From an uncultured Eubacteriales bacterium (GTDB lineage: Bacteria; Bacillota; Clostridia; Oscillospirales; Oscillospiraceae): 22,921 nucleotides of DNA. The notes below the pieces were generated by a model. It was not told the origin of the DNA. It was given only the letters and a program-made list of their open reading frames with translations, and made no database searches. The stretch lies in contig UQGU01000039.1 of NCBI GenBank assembly GCA_900540635.1, forward strand, positions 1 through 22,921, read 5' to 3'. Numbering within the stretch: the first letter of the stretch is position 1; every line of letters starts with the position of its first letter. Made by a program: the position numbers and the translations under genes. Positions 7,836 through 15,972 of this stretch are shown piece after piece.

Positions 7836-9367
7836 GCAATAATACGAATTTTGAACATATTCCCCAGGAGAAATTCCGCTTTGTCCAGATGGACGCTCAG
7901 CTGCACGATAAGCGGCTGGAGACCAAGTCCCGCAGCTTTTTCCAGGACGCCCTGCTGCGGTTCTCCAAGAACAAGTCCTCTGTGGTAGCCGCCTGGATTT
8001 TGGCGTTTTTGGTGCTGTTTGCCCTGATTTCTCCGCTGCTGTCCCCTTATTCCATCAACGATAAGGATAAGCTCTATATCAATTACCCCTCCTATGTTCC
8101 CTCCATTGCCAAGCTGCACATCGGCATTATGGACGGCGGCAAGGTCCATTCCAGCCAGAATGAGACTTCTATGAACTACTGGAAGGGCATTGCCCAGGAG
8201 ACCGGTATGGACCCTGTGCTGGGTGTTGTGAAGGAAAACGTCAGCACCGTCAAGTACCGGGGCCAGATGGTGGAGCGGAAGACCTACGATCTGAACGTGA
8301 ACCGCTATTTTGAGCTGGGCATCGTCTACCGTGTCTTCTCCTATGCCGAGTTCCAGAGAATTCAGGACTGGCAGGATGAGACCGGCATTCAGGTGATCTA
8401 CCCCTATGTGGACCCTGCCGACATCGGCGGCTCCGCCGATACCCCCAACATCTGGTATCAGGTGGACGGCAGCGGCAGCGCCATCCTGGATGCGGACGGC
8501 AATCTGCAGCCGGTCTACTGCACCAATAAGGCCCTGGAGGGCGCGGAGTACAACTCTCTGCGCATTGCCGGTGACGACGGCAGCTATATTTACTCCGCCA
8601 AGAAGTCCGGCTCTGTCCAGGCTCGTGTGTGCTACTACAACTACTATCAGTACCTGAACGGCCATGAGCCCAGCTACGTCTTCGGAACCACCGCCATGGG
8701 TCAGGATCTGTTTGCTGCTGTTGGTATTGGTGCGCGGTTCTCTCTGATTTTCGCACTGCTCGTTTCCGCCATCAACCTGACCATCGGCGCTATCTACGGC
8801 GCCATCCAGGGCTACTATGGCGGCCGCATCGACCTGTTCATGGACCGTATTTCCGATATCCTGTCCGGCCTGCCCTTTGTGGTGGTCATCACCCTGTTCC
8901 AGCTGCACCTGGCCCAGAAGTGGGGCGTTGTGCCGTCGCTGCTGTTCGCCTTTGTACTGACGGGCTGGATCAGCATGGCCGCTCTGACCCGGAAGCAGTT
9001 CTACCGCTTTAAGGGCCAGGAATTCGTCATGGCTGCCCGGACTCTGGGCGCTTCCGACCTCCGGCTGATGTTCAAGCACATTTTCCCCAACGCCATCGGC
9101 ACCATTATCACCAGCTGCGCACTGGTGATCCCCAGCGTCATCCGCTCTGAGACCACCATCTCCTACCTGGGCATTGTGGACCTGTCCGCCTTTGCAGGCA
9201 CCACCATCGGCACCCTGCTGAGCCAGGGCAACTCCGCTGTGACCAGCGCGCCCCATACGCTGTTGTGGCCCAGCATCTTCCTGAGCCTGCTGATGATCTC
9301 TTTCAACCTGTTTGGCAACGGCCTGCGGGATGCCTTTAACCCGACTACCAGAGGGGAGGACGACTGA
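7832..9367 (+). CDS. oppC: Oligopeptide ABC transporter permease OppC-like with a large extracytoplasmic insertion
   Basis: Second permease, 511 residues where about 290-310 is usual. Residues 1-50 are a cytoplasmic N-terminus and about 51-72 is the first membrane helix. The canonical OppC motif preceding helix 2 appears only at 285-305 (GTTAMGQDLF then GARFSL), so about 200 residues (75-283) are inserted in the first external loop. The insertion is polar, Tyr/Asp/Gly-rich and beta-like in appearance (for example NIWYQVDGSGSAILD). The remaining core is ordinary, with the EAA loop at about 399-419. It overlaps oppB by 4 bases and oppD by 1 base. The insertion could contact the oversized binding protein; this is inference. 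Confidence 0.92.
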   Translation: MSNNTNFEHIPQEKFRFVQMDAQLHDKRLETKSRSFFQDALLRFSKNKSSVVAAWILAFLVLFALISPLLSPYSINDKDKLYINYPSYVPSIAKLHIGIMDGGKVHSSQNETSMNYWKGIAQETGMDPVLGVVKENVSTVKYRGQMVERKTYDLNVNRYFELGIVYRVFSYAEFQRIQDWQDETGIQVIYPYVDPADIGGSADTPNIWYQVDGSGSAILDADGNLQPVYCTNKALEGAEYNSLRIAGDDGSYIYSAKKSGSVQARVCYYNYYQYLNGHEPSYVFGTTAMGQDLFAAVGIGARFSLIFALLVSAINLTIGAIYGAIQGYYGGRIDLFMDRISDILSGLPFVVVITLFQLHLAQKWGVVPSLLFAFVLTGWISMAALTRKQFYRFKGQEFVMAARTLGASDLRLMFKHIFPNAIGTIITSCALVIPSVIRSETTISYLGIVDLSAFAGTTIGTLLSQGNSAVTSAPHTLLWPSIFLSLLMISFNLFGNGLRDAFNPTTRGEDD

Positions 9368-11535
9368 TGGAAACCAAACTGCAAGTTCGCAATCTGCGGA
9401 TCTCCTTCCGCACCACCAACGGCAAGGTCCAGGCCGTCCGCGGCATTGACTTTGACCTGGCCAAGGGCGAGACCCTCGCCATCGTCGGCGAGTCCGGTTC
9501 CGGCAAGTCCGTAACATCCAAGGCCATCCTGGGCATCCAGGCCAACAACGCCGTCACCGAATCCGGCGAGATCATCTATGACGGCAAGGACCTGCTGAAA
9601 ATCAGCGAGGAGGAGTTCCACAAGATCCGCGGCGATAAGATCGCCATGATTTTCCAGGACCCCATGTCCAGCCTGAACCCCATCGTAAAGATCGGCCGTC
9701 AGTTGACGGAGGCCATGCTGCTGAAGGGCAAGGCACGCCAGCGGGAGAGCCGCAAGAATTTCAATGAGACCCTGAAAAACCTGAACGCCGCTATGATTCA
9801 GGCCCTTGCCCCCAACGATTCCGAAAAGGCCGCCAAGCTCACCCAGATGTGCAAGGACTTTGACAAGTTTGAATTCAAGCACATTGAGCTGGAATCCGCC
9901 TATGCCGCCGCACACGAGGCAGCGGTAGAGGCCCTGGACGATTTGGATGTGCTGATCTTCGAGCTGGAAAAGCATGCCGATAAGGATGCCACGGACCGGG
10001 TGAACGACATCGCCACCCAGGCCGCCGCCTCCGTCAACGAGTACGTGGTCAAGGAAGAGGCCGAGCAGATCAAGACTCTGGCCGGTTCCCTGAACAAGCT
10101 CTATAAGGACGGCAGGAAGTCCGGCGACCAGTCCAAGACCATCTCCACCATGGAGGAGATCCGCGAGATTCTTCGCACCGCCGCCGCCAAGGAAGCCCCC
10201 AATTTCTTCCGCATGGGCTACTATGTGACCTTCGCCAACGAACCCCTGCCTGCCATGCCGGTAGCAGAGCTGAATGAGTTCCTGCTGAAATACCTGGACA
10301 GCCAATTCATGACCGAGTTCCTGAACAATACCGTGGCAGCTTTGGAGCACACCGCCAAGCAGTCCTATGAGAATATGGCCAAGGCCGTGGAGGCACTGGA
10401 GCAGGCGAGAAGCGTCTATAGCAAGGAGAATCTGGACAAGAAGGAATCCTACGATACCCACAAGGCCCTGTCCGCTGCCGTTATGGCAACGGTAGACCCC
10501 CTGAATATCCACAAGGACAGCCTGACCCATACCTTCTCCACCAGTCTCAAGAGTGAGCTCGACACCTATTTCCACGCCATTACCGGCAACGCCAAGGCCA
10601 TCAAGGTCCACGATAAGGACCAGCGCAAGCACGACAAACTGACCGCCCGGGGCAAGACCCCTGACTGGGAGGTCGCCGCCGCCGCTACCGTGAATATGGA
10701 CCTGGTCAAGCAGAATATCGATCACCTGCTGGAGCGCCTGGCGGAGCACTACCGGGAGCTGCTTTCCCGGAAGGACAGCCGGGATTATAAGGAGCAGGCT
10801 GTGGAGCTGGTGGACTTCTTCAAGGCCAACGCCTCCGGCGTTGTGGACAAGGTTACCAAGCGCATTGCCAAGCGTCGGGCCATCAAGCTGATGGACGAGG
10901 TTGGCATTGCCGAGCCCCACAGACGCTACAATCAGTATCCCTTCGAGTTCTCCGGCGGTATGCGCCAGAGAATCGTCATCGCCATTGCCCTGGCCGCCAA
11001 CCCCGATATTCTGATTTGTGACGAGCCCACTACCGCTCTGGACGTAACCATTCAGAGCCAGATCCTGGAGCTGATCAACAAGCTGAAGCGGGAGCGCCAG
11101 CTGAGCGTTATCTTCATTACCCATGATCTGGGCGTTGTCGCCAACATGGCTGACCGGGTGGCCGTTATGTATGCCGGCAAGATCGTGGAGTACGGCACCG
11201 CTGAGGATATCTTTTATCGTGCGGCCCATCCCTATACCTGGGCGCTGATGTCTTCTATGCCGGACCTGGATACCAACGAGAAGCTGGAGGCCATCCCCGG
11301 AACGCCCCCCAACATGATCTACCCCCCTGTGGGTGATGCCTTTGCCGCCCGGAACAAGTATGCCATGCAGATCGATTTCGAGCAGCAGCCCCCCATGTTC
11401 CAGATCAGCGATACCCATTATGCCGCCACCTGGCTGCTGCATCCCGATGCGCCCAAGGTGGAAATGCCCAAGATCATTGTAGACCGTATCCGCAGAATGA
11501 AAGAAAAGAACGGAGGTGCCGCAGATGGAGAATAA
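9367..11535 (+). CDS. oppD: Oligopeptide ABC transporter ATPase OppD/AmiE-like with a ~380-residue helical insertion
   Basis: ATP-hydrolysing subunit, 722 residues where about 330-360 is usual. Walker A is GESGSGKS (41-48) and the Q-loop is IFQDP with Gln97. The signature FSGGMRQR comes only at 528-535, followed by Walker B ILICDEP (548-554) and the switch His586. About 380 residues (roughly 121-500) are inserted between Q-loop and signature, in the helical subdomain. The insertion is rich in Ala, Lys, Glu and Asp and appears mainly alpha-helical. The C-terminal oligopeptide domain has HPYTWAL and IPGTPP but lacks the cysteines that bind an Fe-S cluster in other OppD/DppD proteins, as in the streptococcal AmiE type. 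No frameshift is seen; the frame is continuous with normal codon use. Confidence 0.92.
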   Translation: METKLQVRNLRISFRTTNGKVQAVRGIDFDLAKGETLAIVGESGSGKSVTSKAILGIQANNAVTESGEIIYDGKDLLKISEEEFHKIRGDKIAMIFQDPMSSLNPIVKIGRQLTEAMLLKGKARQRESRKNFNETLKNLNAAMIQALAPNDSEKAAKLTQMCKDFDKFEFKHIELESAYAAAHEAAVEALDDLDVLIFELEKHADKDATDRVNDIATQAAASVNEYVVKEEAEQIKTLAGSLNKLYKDGRKSGDQSKTISTMEEIREILRTAAAKEAPNFFRMGYYVTFANEPLPAMPVAELNEFLLKYLDSQFMTEFLNNTVAALEHTAKQSYENMAKAVEALEQARSVYSKENLDKKESYDTHKALSAAVMATVDPLNIHKDSLTHTFSTSLKSELDTYFHAITGNAKAIKVHDKDQRKHDKLTARGKTPDWEVAAAATVNMDLVKQNIDHLLERLAEHYRELLSRKDSRDYKEQAVELVDFFKANASGVVDKVTKRIAKRRAIKLMDEVGIAEPHRRYNQYPFEFSGGMRQRIVIAIALAANPDILICDEPTTALDVTIQSQILELINKLKRERQLSVIFITHDLGVVANMADRVAVMYAGKIVEYGTAEDIFYRAAHPYTWALMSSMPDLDTNEKLEAIPGTPPNMIYPPVGDAFAARNKYAMQIDFEQQPPMFQISDTHYAATWLLHPDAPKVEMPKIIVDRIRRMKEKNGGAADGE

Positions 11536-12730
11536 GAACCAGGAAACCCTGCTGAGAGTGGACCATCTGTGCCAGTACTTCGGTGCCACCAAGGCTGTGG
11601 ACGATGTCAGCTTCGAGATCAAAAAGGGCGAGGTCTTCGGCCTGGTAGGCGAGTCCGGCTGCGGCAAGACCACCACCGGCCGGTCCATCATCAAGCTTTA
11701 TAACATTACCTCCGGCAGCGTATTCTTCAAGGGAATCCGCATTGCCGCCGGTAAGAAGTCTTACAAGGACGCCATTGAAAAGGCAAAGCAGGACTACAAG
11801 ACCGCGTCCAAGGAGCATCCCGAAAATGCCGCTGCCCTGAAGGCGGAGATGGACAAGACCATTGCCGAGCAGCGCCGTCTGATGGAGCAGGCCGATGCCG
11901 ACCAGAAGCACTGCGACAAGGCCTATGCCCGCCAGCGCGCTGCCGAGGTTCGGGAAAAGTATGAGGCATTGATTGCCAAGGCATCCGGCGAGGAGAAGAC
12001 CAAGCTGGAGGCCGAATACAAAAATGAGCTGCGCAAGGCGAAGAAAACCAAGCTGGTCACTCAGATCCAGATGATTTTCCAGGACCCCATCGCCTCTCTG
12101 GACCCCCGTATGACCGTCAAGGAGATCATCTCCGAGGGCCTGGTCATTCAGGGCGAGCGGGACGACAAGATCATTACCCAGAAGGTCAATGAGATGTTGG
12201 AGCTGGTGGGCCTGGTGCCTGAGCATGCTACCCGGTATCCTCACGAGTTCTCCGGCGGCCAGCGGCAGCGGATCGGCGTGGCCCGCAGCGTCATCATGAA
12301 CCCGGAGCTGATCATTGCCGACGAGCCCGTGTCCGCGCTGGACGTGTCCGTTCAGGCCCAGGTTATCAACCTGCTGAACGAGCTGCGGGAGAAATTCGGC
12401 CTGACCATTCTCTTCATCGCCCACGACCTGTCCGTTGTCAAGTACTTCTCCGACCGCATCGGCGTTATGTACTTCGGCAAGATGGTGGAGATGGCCAGTT
12501 CCGATGAGCTGTTTGCCCATCCGCTGCACCCCTACACCCGGTCCCTGCTGTCTGCCATTCCTCTGCCGGACCCTGTGTATGAGAAGAAGCGTCAGCGTAT
12601 CACCTACAATCCTCTGGCCGAGCATGACTACTCCGTGGATAAGCCCAGCTTCCGGGAGGTTGCCCCGGGCCATTTCGTCCAGTGCAACGATGCGGAGTTC
12701 GCCAAGTATCAGCAGGAGCTGCGCAAATGA
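11525..12730 (+). CDS. oppF: Oligopeptide ABC transporter ATPase OppF-like with a ~105-residue coiled-coil insertion
   Basis: Partner ATPase of OppD, 401 residues where about 305-330 is usual. Walker A is GESGCGKT (42-49). About 105 charged, helical residues (roughly 73-178; for example KAEMDKTIAEQRRLMEQADA) are inserted before the Q-loop (IFQDP, Gln186), a different position from the OppD insertion. The signature FSGGQRQR (242-249), Walker B ELIIADEP (261-268) and switch His300 are intact, so it should be active. The C-terminus (KPSFREVAPGHFV) is the short Firmicutes form without the cysteine domain. The ATG at 11525 is chosen because GGAGG at 11512-11516 is well spaced; a GTG at 11516 is also in frame. 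It overlaps oppD by 11 bases. Confidence 0.92.
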   Translation: MENKNQETLLRVDHLCQYFGATKAVDDVSFEIKKGEVFGLVGESGCGKTTTGRSIIKLYNITSGSVFFKGIRIAAGKKSYKDAIEKAKQDYKTASKEHPENAAALKAEMDKTIAEQRRLMEQADADQKHCDKAYARQRAAEVREKYEALIAKASGEEKTKLEAEYKNELRKAKKTKLVTQIQMIFQDPIASLDPRMTVKEIISEGLVIQGERDDKIITQKVNEMLELVGLVPEHATRYPHEFSGGQRQRIGVARSVIMNPELIIADEPVSALDVSVQAQVINLLNELREKFGLTILFIAHDLSVVKYFSDRIGVMYFGKMVEMASSDELFAHPLHPYTRSLLSAIPLPDPVYEKKRQRITYNPLAEHDYSVDKPSFREVAPGHFVQCNDAEFAKYQQELRK

Positions 12731-13122
12731 GCAAAAGGCTGAAAAGCTTTCTGATGAGCCTGCTTGTGGGTGTGCTGCTGTGCGCCATGGTGATTTTCAT
12801 CAACCGGGACCAGGGCTATGGGCTGCTGCGGCAGCTGTGCGACGGCTGCTTTGTGGCAGCGGTGCTGCTGCTGGGCGCAGGGGTTCTGCGCTATGTGGCC
12901 AACCAGGGTGCGTTTGACGTGCTGGGCTATGGTTTGCAGTCTGTTTTCCATCTTCATGTCCCCGGCGCCAGCATCGGCAACGCGCGGGATCAGGAGACTA
13001 TGGAAACCTACCGGGAACGGAAGGCCAAGAAGCGCAAAAGCCCCGCCGGGATGCTGTTTGCAGGCCTCGTGTGGCTGGCGCTGTCTGCCGTGCTGCTGAT
13101 CCTGTTTGAAGCATCTGCCTGA
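12727..13122 (+). CDS. Small membrane protein, DUF3899-like
   Basis: A 131-residue protein with three predicted membrane segments: about residues 8-25, 38-56 and 108-126. The central stretch (DGCFVAAVLLLGAGVLRYVANQG then FDVLGYG) resembles the DUF3899 family of small Firmicutes membrane proteins, whose function is unknown. The part between helices 2 and 3 is basic and probably cytoplasmic (YRERKAKKRK). It overlaps the end of oppF in an ATGA, so it is the last gene of the opp transcript, and a strong terminator follows. A role in the transporter is suggested only by position. Confidence 0.75.
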   Translation: MSKRLKSFLMSLLVGVLLCAMVIFINRDQGYGLLRQLCDGCFVAAVLLLGAGVLRYVANQGAFDVLGYGLQSVFHLHVPGASIGNARDQETMETYRERKAKKRKSPAGMLFAGLVWLALSAVLLILFEASA

Positions 13123-13129
13123 AATCATT

Positions 13130-13171
13130 CCGCCGCCGAAAGATTCCTCTTTACGGCGGCGGGATTTTTTT
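13130..13171 (+). terminator. Intrinsic terminator of the opp operon
   Basis: CCGCCGCCG (13130-13138) pairs with CGGCGGCGG (13154-13162), followed by seven Ts (13165-13171). A weak promoter for the next gene may be embedded here: TTTACG (13150-13155), 17 bases, TAGAAT (13173-13178). Confidence 0.9.
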
Positions 13172-13211
13172 GTAGAATAGAAAGAAAATGCATTTACAGA
13201 AAGGCGAAGAC

Positions 13212-14735
13212 ATGGAACAAAAACGCTCTTTCCTGAATAAGCTCATCAGGCTTCTGGTGCTGGCTGCCCTGGCAGTCGGGTATCTGGCCGTCTGTTCTCT
13301 TTCCACAACCCCCTTGCTGAAATACAATGTGGGGCAGGACGCGGCCTTTTTCCGTCTGGCAGGGGAGGGCATGACCAAGGGAATGCTTCCTTACCGGGAT
13401 TACTTTGACATGAAGGGACCCTATCTCTTCCTGATGGAGTATGCGGGCCAGCTGCTGCTGCCCGGGCGGCAGGGGGCCTTTGCCGTGCAGTGCGTGTGCC
13501 TGTTTGTGACGCTGCTGTTTGCCCACAAGTGCTTCGATTTGGCTTTCCCGGAAAAAGGGTGTCCCCTGTGGGCAGAGCTATTGCTGCTGCTGCCCGGGGC
13601 GGTGATGCTCAGCTATACCATGACAGGCGGCAATCTGACGGAAGAGCTGTCCATGCCCTTTTTGATGCCCTGCCTGTATCTGTGCCTCAAATATCTGGGG
13701 GTCACCCGGATCCCCAGCCCGGAGAACCAGGACCACCCGCCCCTGTACGGCCTGTATTACGGCATTGCCTTCGGAATCATGGCTATGGTCCGCATTACCA
13801 ATGCCGCCATCATCGGGGCAATTTTGCTGACGGTCACCTGCAATTTGCTGGTCTGGAAGCGCTTCCGGAATCTCTTTGCCAACGCCGGAATGTTTCTGCT
13901 GGGCGTTCTGGCTGGAATTGCCCCGGCCTGTATCTGGGCGGCCTGCAATGGCATTCTGGAAGAGATGATCGCCCAGGTGTTTGCCTTCGGCTTTGCTTAT
14001 TCCGATGAGGTTGGCTTCGTTGCAAAGCTGTGGAATCTGAAAACGATCTGGCCATGCCTTTTGACGGTGCTGTTTCCCTTGATCGTCCTGCTCATTTACC
14101 GGGTGAAGGACTGGAAGCTGTGGCTGCTGTATGTGTCCGGGGTGCTGACCCTGCTTGTGGCCGCGGCCATGGGCAATTGCTATGCCCATTATTTCGTCCT
14201 GGCGCTGCCTCTGTGGGTGCTGGGCGGGTATCTTCTTGCCTGGAATGCCCGGCGGCTCCAGGCAAGGCGGGCACAGAGCCGCTGGGCGTGCATGATATTG
14301 TGCGCTGTGCTGCTCATCGCCTCTGTGGCAGGCCAGTGGAAGCTCCTCTATCCCCGGGCCATCGAAGAGATCCGCTATGCCATGTATTGCGTCCGTTACC
14401 ACGCGGAGGAGCGGCAGGACTATGATGCCATCCAGACCCTTGTAAGCCGGATTCCCGAGGAGGGGCAGGTATATGTCTACGGTCTGCCTTCCTGCTCTGC
14501 CTGGTACCTCCAGGCGGGCCTCCAGCCCCCGCTGCGCTACTGCGACTGGCAGCCGCACTACATTCAGCTGGACCCGGAGATCGGCGATCAGATCGAAGCC
14601 TATCTTCACGGAGAAGAAAACCTCTGGGTGGTGACTTCTACAGATGCGGTGGAGCCGGAACGCATCGCTGCGCTTTTGCAGAAAGAATATACCTGCGTGG
14701 ATACCCAGGGCCAGTATCGCCTGTGGAAGAAATAG
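13212..14735 (+). CDS. Polytopic GT-C-type glycosyltransferase-like membrane protein
   Basis: A 507-residue integral membrane protein resembling the ArnT/PMT-like (GT39/GT83) class, which transfers sugars from lipid-phosphate donors on the outer face of the membrane. An early acidic residue in VGQDAAFF, the loop motif LPYRDYFDMKGP near residues 66-77, about ten or more hydrophobic helices, and a late YAHYFVLALPLW motif support this. The last ~130 residues are soluble and end in YRLWKK, again typical. The start at 13212 follows AAAGGCGAAG; an upstream in-frame ATG at 13188 would add eight residues. It stands alone between two hairpins. The substrate cannot be read from sequence; it may decorate cell-wall polymers. 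Confidence 0.75.
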   Translation: MEQKRSFLNKLIRLLVLAALAVGYLAVCSLSTTPLLKYNVGQDAAFFRLAGEGMTKGMLPYRDYFDMKGPYLFLMEYAGQLLLPGRQGAFAVQCVCLFVTLLFAHKCFDLAFPEKGCPLWAELLLLLPGAVMLSYTMTGGNLTEELSMPFLMPCLYLCLKYLGVTRIPSPENQDHPPLYGLYYGIAFGIMAMVRITNAAIIGAILLTVTCNLLVWKRFRNLFANAGMFLLGVLAGIAPACIWAACNGILEEMIAQVFAFGFAYSDEVGFVAKLWNLKTIWPCLLTVLFPLIVLLIYRVKDWKLWLLYVSGVLTLLVAAAMGNCYAHYFVLALPLWVLGGYLLAWNARRLQARRAQSRWACMILCAVLLIASVAGQWKLLYPRAIEEIRYAMYCVRYHAEERQDYDAIQTLVSRIPEEGQVYVYGLPSCSAWYLQAGLQPPLRYCDWQPHYIQLDPEIGDQIEAYLHGEENLWVVTSTDAVEPERIAALLQKEYTCVDTQGQYRLWKK

Positions 14736-14750
14736 AAATTCGAATAATCC

Positions 14751-14803
14751 TGCCAGTTCTGGCAAACAATACCTCCGGAAACAAAATTTCTGGAGGTATT
14801 GTT
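14751..14803 (+). promoter_or_regulatory. 17-bp hairpin burying the ribosome-binding site (or terminator/RBS overlap)
   Basis: Bases 14765-14781 pair with 14787-14803 over 17 bp, including one G-U pair at 14777/14791, with a five-base CAAAA loop. The Shine-Dalgarno GGAGG (14792-14796) of the following gene lies wholly inside the 3' arm, and the ATG starts at 14806. A smaller palindrome TGCCAG/CTGGCA (14751-14764) precedes it. The same element, read as a GC-rich inner stem followed by TATTGTTCT, could terminate the glycosyltransferase transcript. Confidence 0.7.
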
Positions 14804-14805
14804 CT

Positions 14806-15915
14806 ATGAAATTGCGAAAGCTACTCTGCCTGCTGCTCCTGCTGGCGGTGCCTATGTCGGCTGCCGCTGCGGATGTGGACAGCGGCGGCGTTTACTGTTT
14901 TGGGGCCCAGGAGTTTGGGGAAGACCTGGAGGGCGTGTGCCTGCGCCAGGTCCCATCTTCCGGCACGCTCCGTCTGGGAAACCGGGTGCTGCTGCCGGGG
15001 GATGTGCTTACCCGGGAGCAGCTGGATGCCGTCACCTATACGCCGGAACGGACGGAAGACGACGCTGTGGAGACCTTTTCCTATCTGGGCATTGACGAAA
15101 GGGGCCTTTTGGAGCAGACCAGCCTGACCCTGGGTATTCGGGGAAAGGAAAACAAGCCACCCATTGCGGAGGATTCTGCCCTGGAGACCTATAAGAATCT
15201 TGCCAATACCGGTATGCTCCGAGCCAAGGATCCGGAAGGGGAGATGCTGACCTTTACCGTCACCCGTCAGCCCCGCAGAGGAGAAGTGACCATAGGAGAG
15301 AACGGCGCATTCACCTATACGCCGAAAAACAACAAAGTTGGGGTGGATTCCTTCGCCTATACGGCCACAGATCCTCAGGGCAAGGTTTCCCGGGAGGCAA
15401 CCGTCACCGTGACCATTCTCCGCCCCACAGAACCAACGGCCTATACGGATACCTTTGGCCGCAGCTGTGCCTTCTCGGCGGAGTGGATGCGCTCCACCGG
15501 TATTTTCGCCGGGGAAACCCTGGCAGGGAGCCCCTGCTTCTTCCCGGAAAAAAATGTAACCAAGGGCGAGTTTTTGACCATGGTCGTGAAGACTCTGAGC
15601 GTTCCTGTGGAGGACACGGTGGATGCGAAGCTGGGGGGCAACATTCCCCAATGGCTGCGGCCCTATGCCACGGCGGCGCTGCGGGCGGGACTGACCGCCG
15701 GAACGCCCTGGCAGGGGGACTTCGAAGCATCTGATACGGTGACCGCCCAGGATGCCGCAGCTCTGCTCTGCGCCTGCCTGGACCTGGATGCCGCGCCGGA
15801 AGCACATCTGGCGGCGCTGGAAGAATGCGGTCTGTCCCTTCCGGATAGGGAAAATCTGACCCGTGAAGACGCGGCCAATGTGCTTTACCAGCTCAGCGGA
15901 TTGTTGAAGACGTAA
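14806..15915 (+). CDS. Secreted Ig/cadherin-like protein with SLH-like repeats
   Basis: A 369-residue exported protein. Residues 1-22 form a clear Sec signal peptide (MKLRKLLCLLLLLAVP then MSAAAA). Two beta-rich modules follow. About 25-112 has SSGTLRLGNRVLLPGD and VTYTP. About 116-206 has the bacterial cadherin-like pattern KDPEGEMLTFTV, GAFTYTP and DSFAYTATDPQGKVS. The C-terminus holds three S-layer-homology-like repeats at roughly 212-268, 281-330 and 333-367. SLH modules normally bind pyruvylated wall polymers, so surface anchoring is likely. The start is fixed by the signal peptide. Its ribosome-binding site is inside a hairpin, so translation may be conditional. A link to the preceding glycosyltransferase is possible but unproven. 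Confidence 0.75.
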   Translation: MKLRKLLCLLLLLAVPMSAAAADVDSGGVYCFGAQEFGEDLEGVCLRQVPSSGTLRLGNRVLLPGDVLTREQLDAVTYTPERTEDDAVETFSYLGIDERGLLEQTSLTLGIRGKENKPPIAEDSALETYKNLANTGMLRAKDPEGEMLTFTVTRQPRRGEVTIGENGAFTYTPKNNKVGVDSFAYTATDPQGKVSREATVTVTILRPTEPTAYTDTFGRSCAFSAEWMRSTGIFAGETLAGSPCFFPEKNVTKGEFLTMVVKTLSVPVEDTVDAKLGGNIPQWLRPYATAALRAGLTAGTPWQGDFEASDTVTAQDAAALLCACLDLDAAPEAHLAALEECGLSLPDRENLTREDAANVLYQLSGLLKT

Positions 15916-15947
15916 AAACAGGGGCGACGAAAGGTCGCCCCTGTTTT
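15915..15947. terminator. Bidirectional terminator between converging genes
   Basis: A 14-bp perfect stem (15915-15928 with 15934-15947) with a GAAAG loop has an A-run on one side and a T-run on the other. It can end both the SLH-protein transcript and the thiT transcript. Confidence 0.9.
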
Positions 15948-15972
15948 GCAAAACCTGAATGAATAGAGGAAT

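Noticed and set aside
7790..9517. A 575-codon open frame antisense to oppC
   Set aside because: No recognisable domain and no ribosome-binding site; it is a mirror of a well-supported permease gene.
9727..10866. Possible gene fusion or frameshifted separate gene inside oppD
   Set aside because: The reading frame is continuous, codon use is uniform, and the two flanks together make one complete ATPase, so this is an insertion, not two genes.
9163..11694. An 843-codon open frame antisense to oppD and its flanks
   Set aside because: It is an artefact of C-ending codons on the coding strand. The product is a low-complexity Gly/Leu/Val/His-rich string with no start signal or family motif, and the sense strand is clearly an ATPase.
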